From the IMG/VR virus record IMGVR_UViG_3300037116_000139, positions 1-20,056 of that record: DNA of 20,056 nt; one strand, given 5' to 3'. The notes below the pieces were generated by a model, which ran no database searches, was not told the origin of the DNA, and worked only from the letters and a program-made list of their open reading frames with translations. The DNA is from a virus. Positions 6,024-13,935 of this stretch are shown here, one piece after another. The translations under genes and the position numbers were made by a program. The number at the start of each line of letters is the position of its first letter. Position 1 is the first letter of the stretch.

Positions 6024-6438
6024 AGCGGACCTTCCCGCTCAGCACGAGCGCCGTCAGGGCATTGCGGATGCCGATCATCGTCGCGGCGTCATGCCGGTCG
6101 GCGAAAGCCATCGACAACTCGGCAAGCGTCGCCCCCGGATGCGCGGCGAGCAGCTTCAGCACCCCGGCGGCGTCGTGGGTGTTCATGTGGGGCACCGCGG
6201 TGCCGTCGAGGAGCCGGTCGAAGGTGCAGCCGTAATCGGCGCGCAGCCATCCCTTCGTCGCATGGGTGACATCCTCCGCAGCCTCGCGGGCCGCAGCATA
6301 GGCGGCCTCCGGCTCGGCTTCCGCCTGGATCGTCTCGACGATCTGGCGGCTGAGGTCACGGATGCGGAGCCGCCACGCACTCACGGCGGGTCGCAGCGGT
6401 TGCGGGGATGTCCTCTCGATGACGGCGGCTTCCTGCAT
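5971..6438 (-). CDS. Phage protein with winged-helix-like C-terminus (155 aa)
   Basis: ATG at 6438 starts 2 bases after the portal stop codon and uses GGAGAG, inside the portal gene's last codons, as its ribosome-binding site. Residues 20-75 form a charged helix. The C-terminal part (about 85-150) has the rhythm of a small winged-helix domain: DAAGVLKLLAAHPGATLAEL, then AATMIGIRNALTALVLSGKV, then RCDRHTFANRNKYFV. A DNA-binding or protein-contact function is possible; none is demonstrated. It is tightly linked to the portal gene. Confidence 0.7.
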   Translation of the reverse strand: MQEAAVIERTSPQPLRPAVSAWRLRIRDLSRQIVETIQAEAEPEAAYAAAREAAEDVTHATKGWLRADYGCTFDRLLDGTAVPHMNTHDAAGVLKLLAAHPGATLAELSMAFADRHDAATMIGIRNALTALVLSGKVRCDRHTFANRNKYFVAHS

Positions 6439-6439
6439 A

Positions 6440-8692
6440 TCAAAGCTCTCCCAGGGATCCCAACGGATTGTTGGCCGGCTGCGGTGCGGCAGCTGCTTCG
6501 TGATAGGGCTGCGCGGTGTCGGCAGCAGCCTTTGTCCGGGCGATTTCGAGCGCGGTCTCGTTCCCCGCAGCGGCCTCGCTGGCCTGCGCCGCCATCTTCT
6601 CGCGGTCGACCTCTAGTTTTTGCTGCTGCGCCTGGGTCTCCATGATCTCCTGCTGCTGCTTCTGCTGCGCAGTGATGGTTGCGGCCACGATCTTGGGATC
6701 CGGCGGTGGTGGCGGCGGCGCCGGAGCCCCCTGTGCCGGCTGCACGACGTACCGGGCGGGGTCGCGGCCGATCGCACGGAAGGCGTCTTTGAGAATCTCG
6801 GTCATGTCGACCAGCGGGCCGGCCTGCTGTCCGATGAGGAGCGCGATGTTGGCGGCCATGATCTGATGCACCCGCGACGGCACGTTGGGGTCCGAGGCCG
6901 GCGACAAATCGAGGTCCATGAACTCCTCGGCGAGTTGCCACATCCGGGGTTCGCCGTTCGACGCCTGCGGACGACCCCGGCACATCGTCGAGAGGTCGCT
7001 CGGGTTCTCGGCGAAGAGCTCGCGGAGCTTGTGGAGTTCCTGCTTCTGCGCGCGGTGGTTCCGCTTCAGGACCGCCGCCATGACCTGCACCTGCTGCTCG
7101 ATCATCGCGAGCACGGTGCCGACCGGCATGTTGGTGCGACCCTCGCCGACCTCGAGATCGACCGTGGCGCCGAGGCTCTTGGCATCGTTCTTGATCTGCT
7201 CCGCCAACTGCACGAAGACGGGGTCCAGCGTCTTGTACGGCAGCGGCATCCAGAGCTTCGAGATGTCAGCGTTTGGCCCCATGACGGCGTCGATGTCGAC
7301 GAACTCGCCGGGCCGCGGCGCGATCTCGTTGGTGGCGGTCCTCGCGTTCTTGAATTTCACCCCGCCGGGAAAGTTCGAGAACATCCCGGAATCGATCATC
7401 AGCCGCAGGATTGCGCGCAGGGTCCGGGTCTGGTTGCCGAGGAGTTGCAGGAAGCCCCAGGAGTGGAAGCCGAGTCCGGGCACCATCCCGAACTTCACGA
7501 ACATATTCCGACGCTGATAGAGGGCGTCCTCGGGGCGCCAGTTTCGCCAGACGCCGAGCACCTGCCGGGATTGGTGATCCAGCGTGATCTTGTAGGGAAG
7601 CGGTAACCCCCATGGTGTCTGCCGTTCGAAGCGGCCATCGATCCCGAGGTAGTCGACGTCGAGTTCGGTGTCGGTCTCCCAGATTTCGTAGGGCTGATCC
7701 TGCGGCCGCTGCGCCGTGTTCGAGATGCCCTGGCTCCGGTTGATGGCCTGCTGCGCCTGCCGGCCGAGCCCGAACCCGCCCATCGGCATTCCGAGGTCGA
7801 TCTCGCGGTAGTGGCCGACCAGCTGCATCCGGCGGAGTTGCCCCTTCAGCATCTGGATCGAATGCGTGACCCGGAGCGCGGAGTCGAGATCGGTGGCCTC
7901 CTCCGACACGATCATGTCTGGGGCCAGCACGGATTCGCTGACCGGGCGCCGCCGGATCGGGTCACGGTAGATCTTCTTGTAGCCGATGCCGCAATAGGCC
8001 TGATGCATCAGCATCGACTCGGTGTCGGGGTAATACTCGGTCGCGACATCGGTCAGGTAATAGTTCATGTCGGCAGCGAGGTCGGCGGCGCGTTGCTCCT
8101 CGTCCTCCGAGGAGTCGCCGATCGTCGGCACCTTGACGGGACCCATCGCCGGCAGCATTTCGGCCCCAGCAGCAGCTTGTTGTTTCACCATGGCCTCGAT
8201 GAGGAGCGTATGCCCGGCGCGGGACACCCCACGGGAGCCGCCGCCCTGCTGACCGGGATCCTCGATCTTGAGGGCGAGGAGGTCGATGCCCTTCGTATAC
8301 TGCTCGACCCAGGCGGTGCGGGACTGCTGGTCCGCCTCGACGCCCTCGATCACCTCCGCGGCGATGTTCGAAAGGACGCCCTCGTCGAGCGTCTGCGCCA
8401 GGTTCTCGCCGAAGTCGGCCGGATTGTCGTTCTGGGTGCCGGTGCCGCGGACGAAAACGTGTGGCAGTTCTGCCTGGACGGTGCCGTCATCGCCAACCAC
8501 GACCCCGGAGCCGTCCTCGCCCCGGACGTCAACGATGACATCCGGACCGGTTCCGTCGCCGCTGAGGATCGGGATATTCGGCAATCGCTGCCGGAGCGGC
8601 GCGCCCAATCGTTCCGCCATCCCGCCTTCGTTGCGGGCGATCGTCGGGGGGCGCTGCCCCGGGAGAATGACTGTGTGGTCGCCGTCGGCCAT
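6440..8692 (-). CDS. Phage portal protein (P22-like, 750 aa)
   Basis: The portal is the dodecameric ring at one capsid vertex through which DNA is packaged and ejected, and on which the terminase docks. The length (750 aa) suits P22-type portals. A helical segment with NYYLTDVATEYYPDTESM leads to MHQAYCGIGYKKIYRDP and SVLAPDMIVSEEATDLDSA, typical of the portal wing. GWRNWRPE-like and FHSWGFLQLLGNQTRTLRAI segments match the stem/crown region, and GRTNMPVGTVLAMIEQQ follows. Near residue 660 a Pro run precedes a long Gln/Lys/Ala-rich helix, the barrel-like C-terminus. The first 120 residues are variable, Gly/Asp-rich. No clear Shine-Dalgarno precedes ATG 8692, the only in-frame start nearby. Identification is from sequence pattern, not a database search. 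Confidence 0.85.
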   Translation of the reverse strand: MADGDHTVILPGQRPPTIARNEGGMAERLGAPLRQRLPNIPILSGDGTGPDVIVDVRGEDGSGVVVGDDGTVQAELPHVFVRGTGTQNDNPADFGENLAQTLDEGVLSNIAAEVIEGVEADQQSRTAWVEQYTKGIDLLALKIEDPGQQGGGSRGVSRAGHTLLIEAMVKQQAAAGAEMLPAMGPVKVPTIGDSSEDEEQRAADLAADMNYYLTDVATEYYPDTESMLMHQAYCGIGYKKIYRDPIRRRPVSESVLAPDMIVSEEATDLDSALRVTHSIQMLKGQLRRMQLVGHYREIDLGMPMGGFGLGRQAQQAINRSQGISNTAQRPQDQPYEIWETDTELDVDYLGIDGRFERQTPWGLPLPYKITLDHQSRQVLGVWRNWRPEDALYQRRNMFVKFGMVPGLGFHSWGFLQLLGNQTRTLRAILRLMIDSGMFSNFPGGVKFKNARTATNEIAPRPGEFVDIDAVMGPNADISKLWMPLPYKTLDPVFVQLAEQIKNDAKSLGATVDLEVGEGRTNMPVGTVLAMIEQQVQVMAAVLKRNHRAQKQELHKLRELFAENPSDLSTMCRGRPQASNGEPRMWQLAEEFMDLDLSPASDPNVPSRVHQIMAANIALLIGQQAGPLVDMTEILKDAFRAIGRDPARYVVQPAQGAPAPPPPPPDPKIVAATITAQQKQQQEIMETQAQQQKLEVDREKMAAQASEAAAGNETALEIARTKAAADTAQPYHEAAAAPQPANNPLGSLGEL

Positions 8693-8772
8693 GCTGGCCG
8701 AGGAAACTACAGGACGTTTTTGTCGAAGGAAAGCAGGACTGCGCTACAGCGGCGGGTTACGCCGTCTGCGCC

Positions 8773-9141
8773 TCAGCCTGGTCCAGTTCGCTCGCCTCGA
8801 CGGCGAACTCGCGGTTCTCCGAGAGCCAGCTGCTGCCAGGCCCATTCGATCTGCGCCTGAACCGCGGCGTCCGCCATCGCGGCGAGTCCCTTGACGAGCG
8901 CGATCATAGCGTCCTCGTAGGTCGCATGACCGCCGCAGTAGATGTCGATGAAACGGTTAACGAGCGCGGTCGAGGGACCGGTCGACACGACCCCGCCGGG
9001 ACGTATCTGCACCATCTCCTTCAGCGCGTCCGGCAACCGCTCCTGACGCTCCCGGAAGCACTCGCGGCAACCGCAGCCACCGCATGGGGCCGGCGCATGC
9101 TCATTCTGCTCGCACCAGCGCCGGACTAGCGCGTCCATCAT
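8773..9141 (-). CDS. Cys-rich small protein upstream of portal (122 aa)
   Basis: ATG at 9141 overlaps the previous stop as ATGA. Residues 20-30 contain CGGCGCRECF, four Cys within ten residues, plus Cys at position 10 and in DIYCGGHATYEDA. This suggests metal binding or a structural Cys cluster. The central part (residues 55-110) is helical: STALVNRFIDIYC, then MIALVKGLAAMADAAVQ, then EWAWQQLALG. The short basic tail may be disordered. Family not recognised. An 80-base spacer separates it from the portal. Confidence 0.65.
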   Translation of the reverse strand: MMDALVRRWCEQNEHAPAPCGGCGCRECFRERQERLPDALKEMVQIRPGGVVSTGPSTALVNRFIDIYCGGHATYEDAMIALVKGLAAMADAAVQAQIEWAWQQLALGEPRVRRRGERTGPG

Positions 9142-9482
9142 TGCGTCCCCGCCTTCATCCAGTCGAGAAATGCCCCAGCAAACGCCGTGATCGCATCGAT
9201 CTCCGGCCGCTCGCCCGCCGCCTTGATCGCGAGGTCGAGCGCGGAATACCGGCTCTGCCGCTCCATCTGCTGCTCGGCGACCGCACGCTGCTGGAGGAGA
9301 CGCTGAAGCGCCTTCTGCATCTCGTTGACGATCCCGCTGGTCTGGTCGATCGCCGCCGCGTGCTGCGACAGGGCGTGCGCGAGCCCGGCGCGCTCCGCTT
9401 CCAGGGTGTCGACGCGCTCCTGGAACGTCGGGCCGAGGGGGGCTTCGGCTGGCGGAGCTTCCAGCATCTCAGCGGACGGCAT
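9138..9482 (-). CDS. Coiled-coil phage protein (114 aa)
   Basis: The frame is open further upstream, but ATG 9482 is preceded by AAAGGAG at good spacing, so MPSAEMLEAPPAEAPLG is the start. It overlaps the 178-aa gene by 14 bases. After a short Pro/Ala segment the protein is a long coiled coil (residues 20-80, FQERVDTLEAERAGLAHAL then MQKALQRLLQQRAVAEQQME). It ends in a small helical domain ending AFLDWMKAGTQ. Composition suits a structural or assembly adaptor; function unknown. Confidence 0.7.
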   Translation of the reverse strand: MPSAEMLEAPPAEAPLGPTFQERVDTLEAERAGLAHALSQHAAAIDQTSGIVNEMQKALQRLLQQRAVAEQQMERQSRYSALDLAIKAAGERPEIDAITAFAGAFLDWMKAGTQ

Positions 9483-10005
9483 CGTCGGTCTCCTTTGGAG
9501 CGATCGCGCGACGCTTCCGCCCGGTCTTCGTCTTCCCGCGCTTCTGCCGCATCGCCGCCGAGTTGTAGTGCCGTCGCCGGTCGCAGAAGTCGCAGTCGCC
9601 AGGCGGGGCAACGAGCGGACCGCCGGTTCCGTTGCCGGCCCCCGCAGTGATCGTCGGCCGCAGCCAGCGCATCAGCCGCTCCGTCTGGGTCGGCTTCAGG
9701 GCGAGGATGGATCGGCCAGCACCGTGGACCACGAGTTCGCCGCCTACCCACTCCGCCACAAGACCGCCGGGCCCATCGCCAATCCGAAACGGCGCGACAG
9801 GGTCACCGCTCATCGTCCCATCGAACCGAAGCGGTCCAGCGGCGCGACCCTCCTCCCAGGTTCCCAGCGTTGCCGGGTTCGTCCGCGGCAGGTGCGCGTA
9901 CCGGGACAGCGCCGCCTCGATCTCAAACGCGAGCGGACCCCAGGAGAACCCGGCGGGCGTCCGCGCCTTGGCAAGGATCGTGGCGAGGTCCCGGTCGGTC
10001 TGCAT
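9469..10005 (-). CDS. Phage protein of unknown function with CxxC and basic tail (178 aa)
   Basis: The ATG at 10005 overlaps the previous TGA by one base (TGATG). Residues 15-120 look like a compact beta-rich domain (GPLRFDGTMSGDPVAPFRIG, then GGLVAEWVGGELVVHGAG). A C-x2-C follows (CDFCDRRRHYNS, near residue 138), then a strongly basic tail (RQKRGKTKTGRKRRAIAP) that could bind nucleic acid. A conventional nuclease or polymerase motif is not visible. Family not recognised. Confidence 0.65.
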   Translation of the reverse strand: MQTDRDLATILAKARTPAGFSWGPLAFEIEAALSRYAHLPRTNPATLGTWEEGRAAGPLRFDGTMSGDPVAPFRIGDGPGGLVAEWVGGELVVHGAGRSILALKPTQTERLMRWLRPTITAGAGNGTGGPLVAPPGDCDFCDRRRHYNSAAMRQKRGKTKTGRKRRAIAPKETDDAVR

Positions 10006-10244
10006 CAGGGTCGCGCAGACTCGTGGAACTCGTACCCGCTACGCTTGCCATTGAAGCGCTCGGCATCAGCGTAGGAAAGGCGGCTCCGCGGCGCCGGAGA
10101 CCATTTCCCTTCGGTCTGGGTCACGGTACGGATTTGGTAGCCGCGCCGGCCACTGTAGATCGCCTCGATCCTGACGAATCGCTCGAAGCGCGGATCGACT
10201 TCGCGCCAGATATCGCCATTCTTCGGTAATGCGACCTCGCTCAC
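10005..10244 (-). CDS. Small phage protein, GTG start (79 aa)
   Basis: A longer frame exists, but the stretch before GTG 10244 lies wholly inside the upstream gene in another frame and is low complexity. GTG overlaps the upstream stop as GTGA, the pattern used elsewhere in this operon. The product begins VSEVALPKNGDIWREVDPRF and continues with beta-strand-like RFVRIEAIYSGRRGYQIRTV and a short basic tail. It resembles small beta-barrel (SH3-like) phage proteins in general shape only. Function unknown. Confidence 0.65.
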   Translation of the reverse strand: MSEVALPKNGDIWREVDPRFERFVRIEAIYSGRRGYQIRTVTQTEGKWSPAPRSRLSYADAERFNGKRSGYEFHESARP

Positions 10245-10453
10245 ACCCACGGCGCCTTCTCCCCGACGTTCATCAGTTGCCGCGACGCCTCGGCCCGCAG
10301 CGCCATCCGCACCCACGAGCTTATCTTTACCCCGGACAGTTTCGCGGCCCGCGTAAAGGTGTCGTGCTCCTCCGGCGTCGCTCGTACCCTGAGCTGCCGC
10401 GCGAAGCCGTTGGGGCGCAGTTTGTCGACGTCGTGGTCGGAGATGTCGGTCAC
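10241..10453 (-). CDS. Ribbon-helix-helix-type DNA-binding protein (70 aa)
   Basis: GTG at 10453 is preceded by AAGGAGG, about 10 bases upstream. The core FARQLRVRATPEEHDTFTRA followed by AKLSGVKISSWVRMALRAEA has the layout of a ribbon-helix-helix (Arc/MetJ-type) fold. A short basic strand (residues 18-24) is followed by two helices, with the S-x-W-VRxAL turn typical of that group. Such proteins bind operators as dimers or act as antitoxins or mobilisation accessory proteins. No toxin partner is evident beside it, so a phage regulator is the simplest view. Confidence 0.7.
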   Translation of the reverse strand: MTDISDHDVDKLRPNGFARQLRVRATPEEHDTFTRAAKLSGVKISSWVRMALRAEASRQLMNVGEKAPWV

Positions 10454-10475
10454 GAGGCAGCGGCCTCCTTCGGGA

Positions 10476-10718
10476 TCAGCGCGCAGAGGTGCGGCATGGC
10501 ATCCCCAGAGTGGCGATAGTTTGCTCTAGCGCCTTGCGCTGAATCGCCATGATCTGCGGCTCCAACTCGGCGAGAAGCTCGTCGACGGTATCGCCATGCC
10601 CGGTCGAGAGGCTACAGCGCAGCATCATCGCTGCGATCTTCTCGCGGACCTCGATGCGCGCTTGGTTACGAGCGGCCTCCATCGCCGGCAACTCTGGGAT
10701 CGTGAAGCGGTCGCTCAC
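10476..10718 (-). CDS. Small helical phage protein, GTG start (80 aa)
   Basis: The frame extends further upstream, but GTG at 10718 overlaps the stop of the 61-aa gene as GTGA and gives the sensible start VSDRFTIPELPAMEAARNQA. The rest is helical (REKIAAMMLRC, then VDELLAELEPQIMAIQRKAL). No motif is recognised. It is placed between the FlbD-like and ribbon-helix-helix genes in one coupled string. Confidence 0.65.
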   Translation of the reverse strand: MSDRFTIPELPAMEAARNQARIEVREKIAAMMLRCSLSTGHGDTVDELLAELEPQIMAIQRKALEQTIATLGMPCRTSAR

Positions 10719-10900
10719 TTGATCCCCACGAGCCGCTTGATCTCGGCCTCGGTCTCGCAGACCTCGATCTTCACGCCGCCGAGATAAACGAAGCAGCCCT
10801 GTTCCTGGTGTCGCGCGATCGGCGAGAACACGAGCAACTCGATCGGGAGATGCAGCGGCACTCTGCCGTTGCGCTGGGTCAGGGAAATCCATCCGTCCAT
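10715..10900 (-). CDS. FlbD-like small beta protein (61 aa)
   Basis: The protein starts MDGWISLTQRNGRVPLHLP and ends VKIEVCETEAEIKRLVGIK. The pattern 'W/I-x-L-T-xx-NGxxxxhxxxxhxxhxx' followed by a Gly turn and 'hxVxEtxxEhxxxh' resembles the FlbD family, short proteins also common in phage genomes. Its role here is unknown. The ATG lies only 8 bases after a TTGTGATACA motif, so a transcript from that element would have almost no leader. It is the first gene of the 10.9-8.8 kb subcluster. Confidence 0.7.
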   Translation of the reverse strand: MDGWISLTQRNGRVPLHLPIELLVFSPIARHQEQGCFVYLGGVKIEVCETEAEIKRLVGIK

Positions 10901-10908
10901 GCCGCCCG

Positions 10909-10918
10909 TGTATCACAA
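10909..10918 (-). promoter_or_regulatory. TTGTGATACA motif (copy B) upstream of the FlbD-like gene
   Basis: The minus strand reads TTGTGATACA 8 bases before ATG 10900. A possible -35 TTGCCC lies 16 bases upstream of GATACA. If used as an extended -10, transcription would begin at or next to the start codon, giving a leaderless message. Its position just before the first gene after a terminator supports promoter function. Confidence 0.45.
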
Positions 10919-11134
10919 TCCGGCTGCTCGGGGCAACAGTGGGTTACATAGGCGGAGCGCTGTGGTATATCGGGACCGCTGCGGGAGCGCGGAAGCTACG
11001 CGCCTGCGAAGGCCCAGGGTTAGTCCCAGACCAGAACGGTCTCTGATAACGATCGGCGAAAGCCTGAAGCGCGGGAACGCGCAAAGCCCGAGGTGGGGAG
11101 CCGGAGATAAGCGACCGGCCCGCAGCATCTCCCC
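10919..11134. other. Spacer without a convincing gene; several short hairpins
   Basis: Reading frames here are Arg/Leu/Ser-rich and lack ribosome-binding sites. The spacer contains small inverted repeats such as GCGCG-ggaa-CGCGC (11069-11082, read as GCGCGGGAACGCGC) and AGACC-agaac-GGTCT near 11030. It lies between a terminator and promoter motif B on the minus strand. I see no tRNA. Confidence 0.5.
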
Positions 11135-11162
11135 CAACGAGAAACGCCGCCCGAAAGCGGCG
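11135..11162 (-). terminator. Rho-independent terminator after the Ig-like gene
   Basis: CGCCGC (11145-11150) pairs with GCGGCG (11157-11162) around a 6-base loop. On the minus strand the stem is followed by TTTCTCGTT. It lies 27 bases past the stop of the 11189-11520 gene, fitting an end of the terminase transcript. Confidence 0.6.
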
Positions 11163-11188
11163 CCTCAGCCACAGCGGCAGCGCGGGAG

Positions 11189-11520
11189 CTACTGCTGCAG
11201 GAATGTGAGCCCCGTGACGGCTTCGATCGTGACGGCAACCGACAGCGCACCGGACACCGAACCACCCGCAGCGCCGGGACCGGTATAGGTGGCCGTGGCA
11301 TTCCCGGCCTCGGCGGGCGTCGCCGCGGGACACGAGAAGAAGAACCCGGTCGGGTCGGCGGACATCACGACGCCGGTAAGCGCGGAGTCCAGCGCCCAGG
11401 TCACATTCGTCGGCAGCAGCGGGTTGCCGTTCTGATCGGCGACAACGACGTGGACCGGCCAACGGTGAGCGCCCAGTACAGCGTGGTGCCCGATGTCGTT
11501 AGATCGAGGTTTGTGTGCAT
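11189..11520 (-). pseudogene. Ig-like virion-associated protein, probably frameshifted (about 110 aa if restored)
   Basis: Two overlapping frames each hold half of a plausible protein. ATG 11520, preceded by GGAGTGAGG, gives MHTNLDLTTSGTTLYWALTV and then degenerates to a stop. The frame one base back gives PVHVVVADQNGNPLLPTNVT and continues through an Ala/Gly/Thr-rich beta-type domain to GLTFLQQ. A -1 shift near 11455-11461 joins them smoothly. The second part has the alternating strands and 'VxDQNGNPL' turn common to phage Ig-like domains. Causes may be a sequencing error, mutation or programmed slippage; no strong slippery heptamer is visible. It directly follows the terminase gene and precedes a terminator. 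Confidence 0.5.
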
Positions 11521-11522
11521 CC

Positions 11523-13310
11523 TCACTCCCCCTCGTAAGCGGCGCCGGCGTCGAACCGCCCGCTCTTCCCCTTGAACGCCATCGACCGCCGGGTTTCCAG
11601 CGCGAACTCGTCGCCCAGGCTCAGCATCCCGGAGTCTCTGAAAAATCTCAAGCTTTGCGCGACGGTGTCGCTTAGATCATTGTGCTGCGCCTTGTGGCTG
11701 TAGTTCTGCTCCTCGACCTCGTTGATGACGAGTTCCGCCCAGGCTTTGTCCGGCGCCCAGACCCGTTCATTGACGAAGAGCGGGACGCAGCTTTCCAGCC
11801 GGACCTCCTTCGAGACCACCGGCGTCGTGTAGATCAGCTGGAACGGCCACTCCCGCATCAGCTGCTCGAGCTCCTGGTAGAGGTCCTGGCCGCGGCTCTT
11901 GTTCTCGATCAGCACCGCATCGACCTGGTCGCCGACCGCCATCATGTGGATCCGCTCGACGAGACCGATGCGTTCCGCCGCGACCGGGGAGTCCGGAACC
12001 CCGCGCAGCCGCGGCCGGCCACGCCAGGCCCGCATCAGGATCGCGCGCGGCGCCTCGGTCTTGTCGTGCCAGATACCCCATACCGTCGCGGCGCTGTACG
12101 AGTTGTCGTCCTTCTCGCCGTACGCGGTGTCGACCGACAGCAGCCGGTAGGAGAGATCCGGGAACGGGACGTGGCGCTCGACCCTGGAGCCGCAACTCGG
12201 GCATTCCTCGACGACCTGTCCCCGGGGCACCTTCGAATGCCATTTGCACAGCGGACAGAAGCAGATCGGGTCATAGGTCGCGGCTTCCGGGTAGTCGCCG
12301 GGCCACAGCCGCCACCAGTTCCGGCTGATGATGCCGCCGCCTTTCGGCACCGGCGCCTGCTGGAGTTGCCCGGCGACGCCATATGGCCGCAGCTCGCGCT
12401 CTTCCTGCTCGACGACCTTCTCGGTCCAGACTTCCGGCCACAGCAACTCGCCGTCGGTATCCCGCTCGTCCTCCGGATCGGCGCGGCGCTCATCGAACTT
12501 CATCGGGAACATGAGATGCCTCACCGGGCCCCAATTCTCGATCGCGTAGTTGGTCGAGTCGTCCTTGTGGACCCGCTGCATGACGAGGACGCGCGCGGCG
12601 ATGCGGGGATCGGTGACGCGGGTGACGAGGCTGCGCATGCCTTCGAGCGTTTCCCGGCGCTGGGTATCGCTCTCGGCACCCTTCAAATGGTGGGGATCGT
12701 CGACAATCTGCCAGTCGCCGCCGCGGCCCAGCAAGCCGCCCTCGATCGAGCAGGAGATCCGCTCCCCACCTTTGGTGTTGGCGAAGTTCGATCGCGCCGC
12801 CTGATCCGGTCTGATCTCGACCTGGGCGCCCCAGTGCTGCTGATACCAGGCGCCCATGATGAGCCGGCGCACCTTGACCGCCAAGTCCTCGGCGAGCGTC
12901 GCCCCATAGCTGAGGCAGAAGAACCGGACGTGTGGGCCGCAGAGCGGGCTCCAGCGGCTTTCCGGCTGTGCCCATACCCAGGCGTGCAGGGCTACCGAGA
13001 TCAGCAAGCTCTTCGTGGTCCGCGGTGGCACGTTGCAGACGATCGAGCGCGTGAAGCGGTCATCGGGGTCGCCGTCCTGCAGCGACTCGACCTCGCCATC
13101 CCACGCCATCGTCTCAAGGTTGGTCGCGATCTTCTCGTGGTGCCAGTTCGGGATGAACTCGCCGGCCTCGCCCATGTGCGGCCAGGCGCAGCGGAGGAAC
13201 TCGAGGAGGCTATCCTCGCAGGCCTGCTTTTCCGCCTTCCGCTTGATGGCGCGGTCGGCGCGGGCGATCCAGCGGAGTTCGTCGGTGGAGAGGGTGTCGA
13301 GGTCGATCAC
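11523..13310 (-). CDS. terL: Terminase large subunit with zinc-ribbon-like insert (595 aa)
   Basis: This is the packaging motor: an ATPase that pumps DNA through the portal plus a nuclease that cuts the concatemer. Walker A is CNVPPRTTKS (92-101), Walker B is WQIVDDP (200-206), and a coupling-like segment with QRVHKDDSTN is at 245-254. The RNase-H-like nuclease begins at LLSVDTAYGE (D394), followed by VLIENKS (E469) and QHNDLSDTV (D545/D548), giving the expected acidic set. Between the domains, residues 349-378 carry C350, C352, C355 and C370-x2-C373, like a zinc ribbon. The start ATG at 13310 overlaps the upstream stop as ATGA. The length is normal for the family and the reading frame is intact. 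Confidence 0.92.
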   Translation of the reverse strand: MIDLDTLSTDELRWIARADRAIKRKAEKQACEDSLLEFLRCAWPHMGEAGEFIPNWHHEKIATNLETMAWDGEVESLQDGDPDDRFTRSIVCNVPPRTTKSLLISVALHAWVWAQPESRWSPLCGPHVRFFCLSYGATLAEDLAVKVRRLIMGAWYQQHWGAQVEIRPDQAARSNFANTKGGERISCSIEGGLLGRGGDWQIVDDPHHLKGAESDTQRRETLEGMRSLVTRVTDPRIAARVLVMQRVHKDDSTNYAIENWGPVRHLMFPMKFDERRADPEDERDTDGELLWPEVWTEKVVEQEERELRPYGVAGQLQQAPVPKGGGIISRNWWRLWPGDYPEAATYDPICFCPLCKWHSKVPRGQVVEECPSCGSRVERHVPFPDLSYRLLSVDTAYGEKDDNSYSAATVWGIWHDKTEAPRAILMRAWRGRPRLRGVPDSPVAAERIGLVERIHMMAVGDQVDAVLIENKSRGQDLYQELEQLMREWPFQLIYTTPVVSKEVRLESCVPLFVNERVWAPDKAWAELVINEVEEQNYSHKAQHNDLSDTVAQSLRFFRDSGMLSLGDEFALETRRSMAFKGKSGRFDAGAAYEGE

Positions 13311-13714
13311 GGCTCAGCCGGCGCGGCAGCGTCCTGGATGAACATCGCCCACAGCGGCTTTGCGCAGCCGAGCATCCATTGGAGCAGCGGAACGGTCTTG
13401 TCATCGCCGGCAGGTGCGCGGTAGGCATGCTCAAGCCCGAACACAAGGTAGCGGGACGAGTCGAAGTCCGGCTTGTCGAGGTCCATTGCCGCAGACGCGG
13501 CGCGCGCAAGTTCTCGCGCCCTATCGGCGATCTCGCGCACTTCGGCGGTTGTCGAGTAGAGCGCGTCCCACTCGGCGTTCACGGCGTCGATGAAGGCATG
13601 GGCGATCAGAGATGACACCGGCAGCTCGGAGGGCAGCAGCCCCGTCTCAGGCTGCAGACGACGAGCTTTGTCGAGCAGTTCGGCGACGGCTTCTTCGCGA
13701 GTCATGACGGTCAT
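13307..13714 (-). CDS. Small helical phage protein before terminase (135 aa)
   Basis: ATG at 13714 overlaps the upstream stop as ATGA, and the stop overlaps the terminase start the same way, so it is translationally linked on both sides. The protein is helical: EEAVAELLDKARRL, then SSLIAHAFIDAVNAEWDALY, then VREIADRARELARAASAAMD. It ends in a Trp-containing hydrophobic segment (LLQWMLGCAKPLWAMFIQDA) that could be amphipathic. It is not a recognised family. A role in packaging is suggested only by position. Confidence 0.7.
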   Translation of the reverse strand: MTVMTREEAVAELLDKARRLQPETGLLPSELPVSSLIAHAFIDAVNAEWDALYSTTAEVREIADRARELARAASAAMDLDKPDFDSSRYLVFGLEHAYRAPAGDDKTVPLLQWMLGCAKPLWAMFIQDAAAPAEP

Positions 13715-13935
13715 GCGGACGGCTCGGACGGATAGATATCGATGCGTTTCACGCCAATTTCGAGCGTGAGCTGCCCTTCGCGCTTCATACGAGCCAGACC
13801 ACAGTACCGCATCGGTGCGGTCCCATCGGACGCCGCCTCATCGATCGAATCGATCCTGTACGAGCCGAACGGGAGCCGGCGAATGTGATCGGCGAGGTCA
13901 CGATCTGCTGCGGTGGGGCGCCGGGCTTTGGTCAA
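13711..13935 (-). CDS. Small phage protein of unknown function (74 aa)
   Basis: It begins MTKARRPTAADRDLADHIRR and contains LPFGSYRIDSIDEA and LTLEIGVKRIDIYPSEPSA, a mixed alpha/beta pattern. Both ends share ATGA overlaps with neighbours, which supports the frame and the start at 13935. No family, metal site or membrane segment is recognised. Confidence 0.65.
   Translation of the reverse strand: MTKARRPTAADRDLADHIRRLPFGSYRIDSIDEAASDGTAPMRYCGLARMKREGQLTLEIGVKRIDIYPSEPSA

Noticed and set aside
6620-8860. Long plus-strand frames opposite the portal gene (328 and 349 codons).
   Set aside because: They mirror the portal codons and carry no motifs; the minus-strand protein is a clear portal.
10241-10453. 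The ribbon-helix-helix protein as the antitoxin of a toxin-antitoxin pair.
   Set aside because: Neither neighbour looks like a RelE-, MazF- or BrnT-type toxin, so the pair is not supported.
11682-13424. A 580-codon open frame on the plus strand opposite the terminase gene.
   Set aside because: It is an antisense shadow: high GC removes stop codons. The minus strand has Walker A/B and nuclease motifs, while the plus product is Arg/Leu/Val/Asp-rich with no coherent fold or ribosome-binding site.
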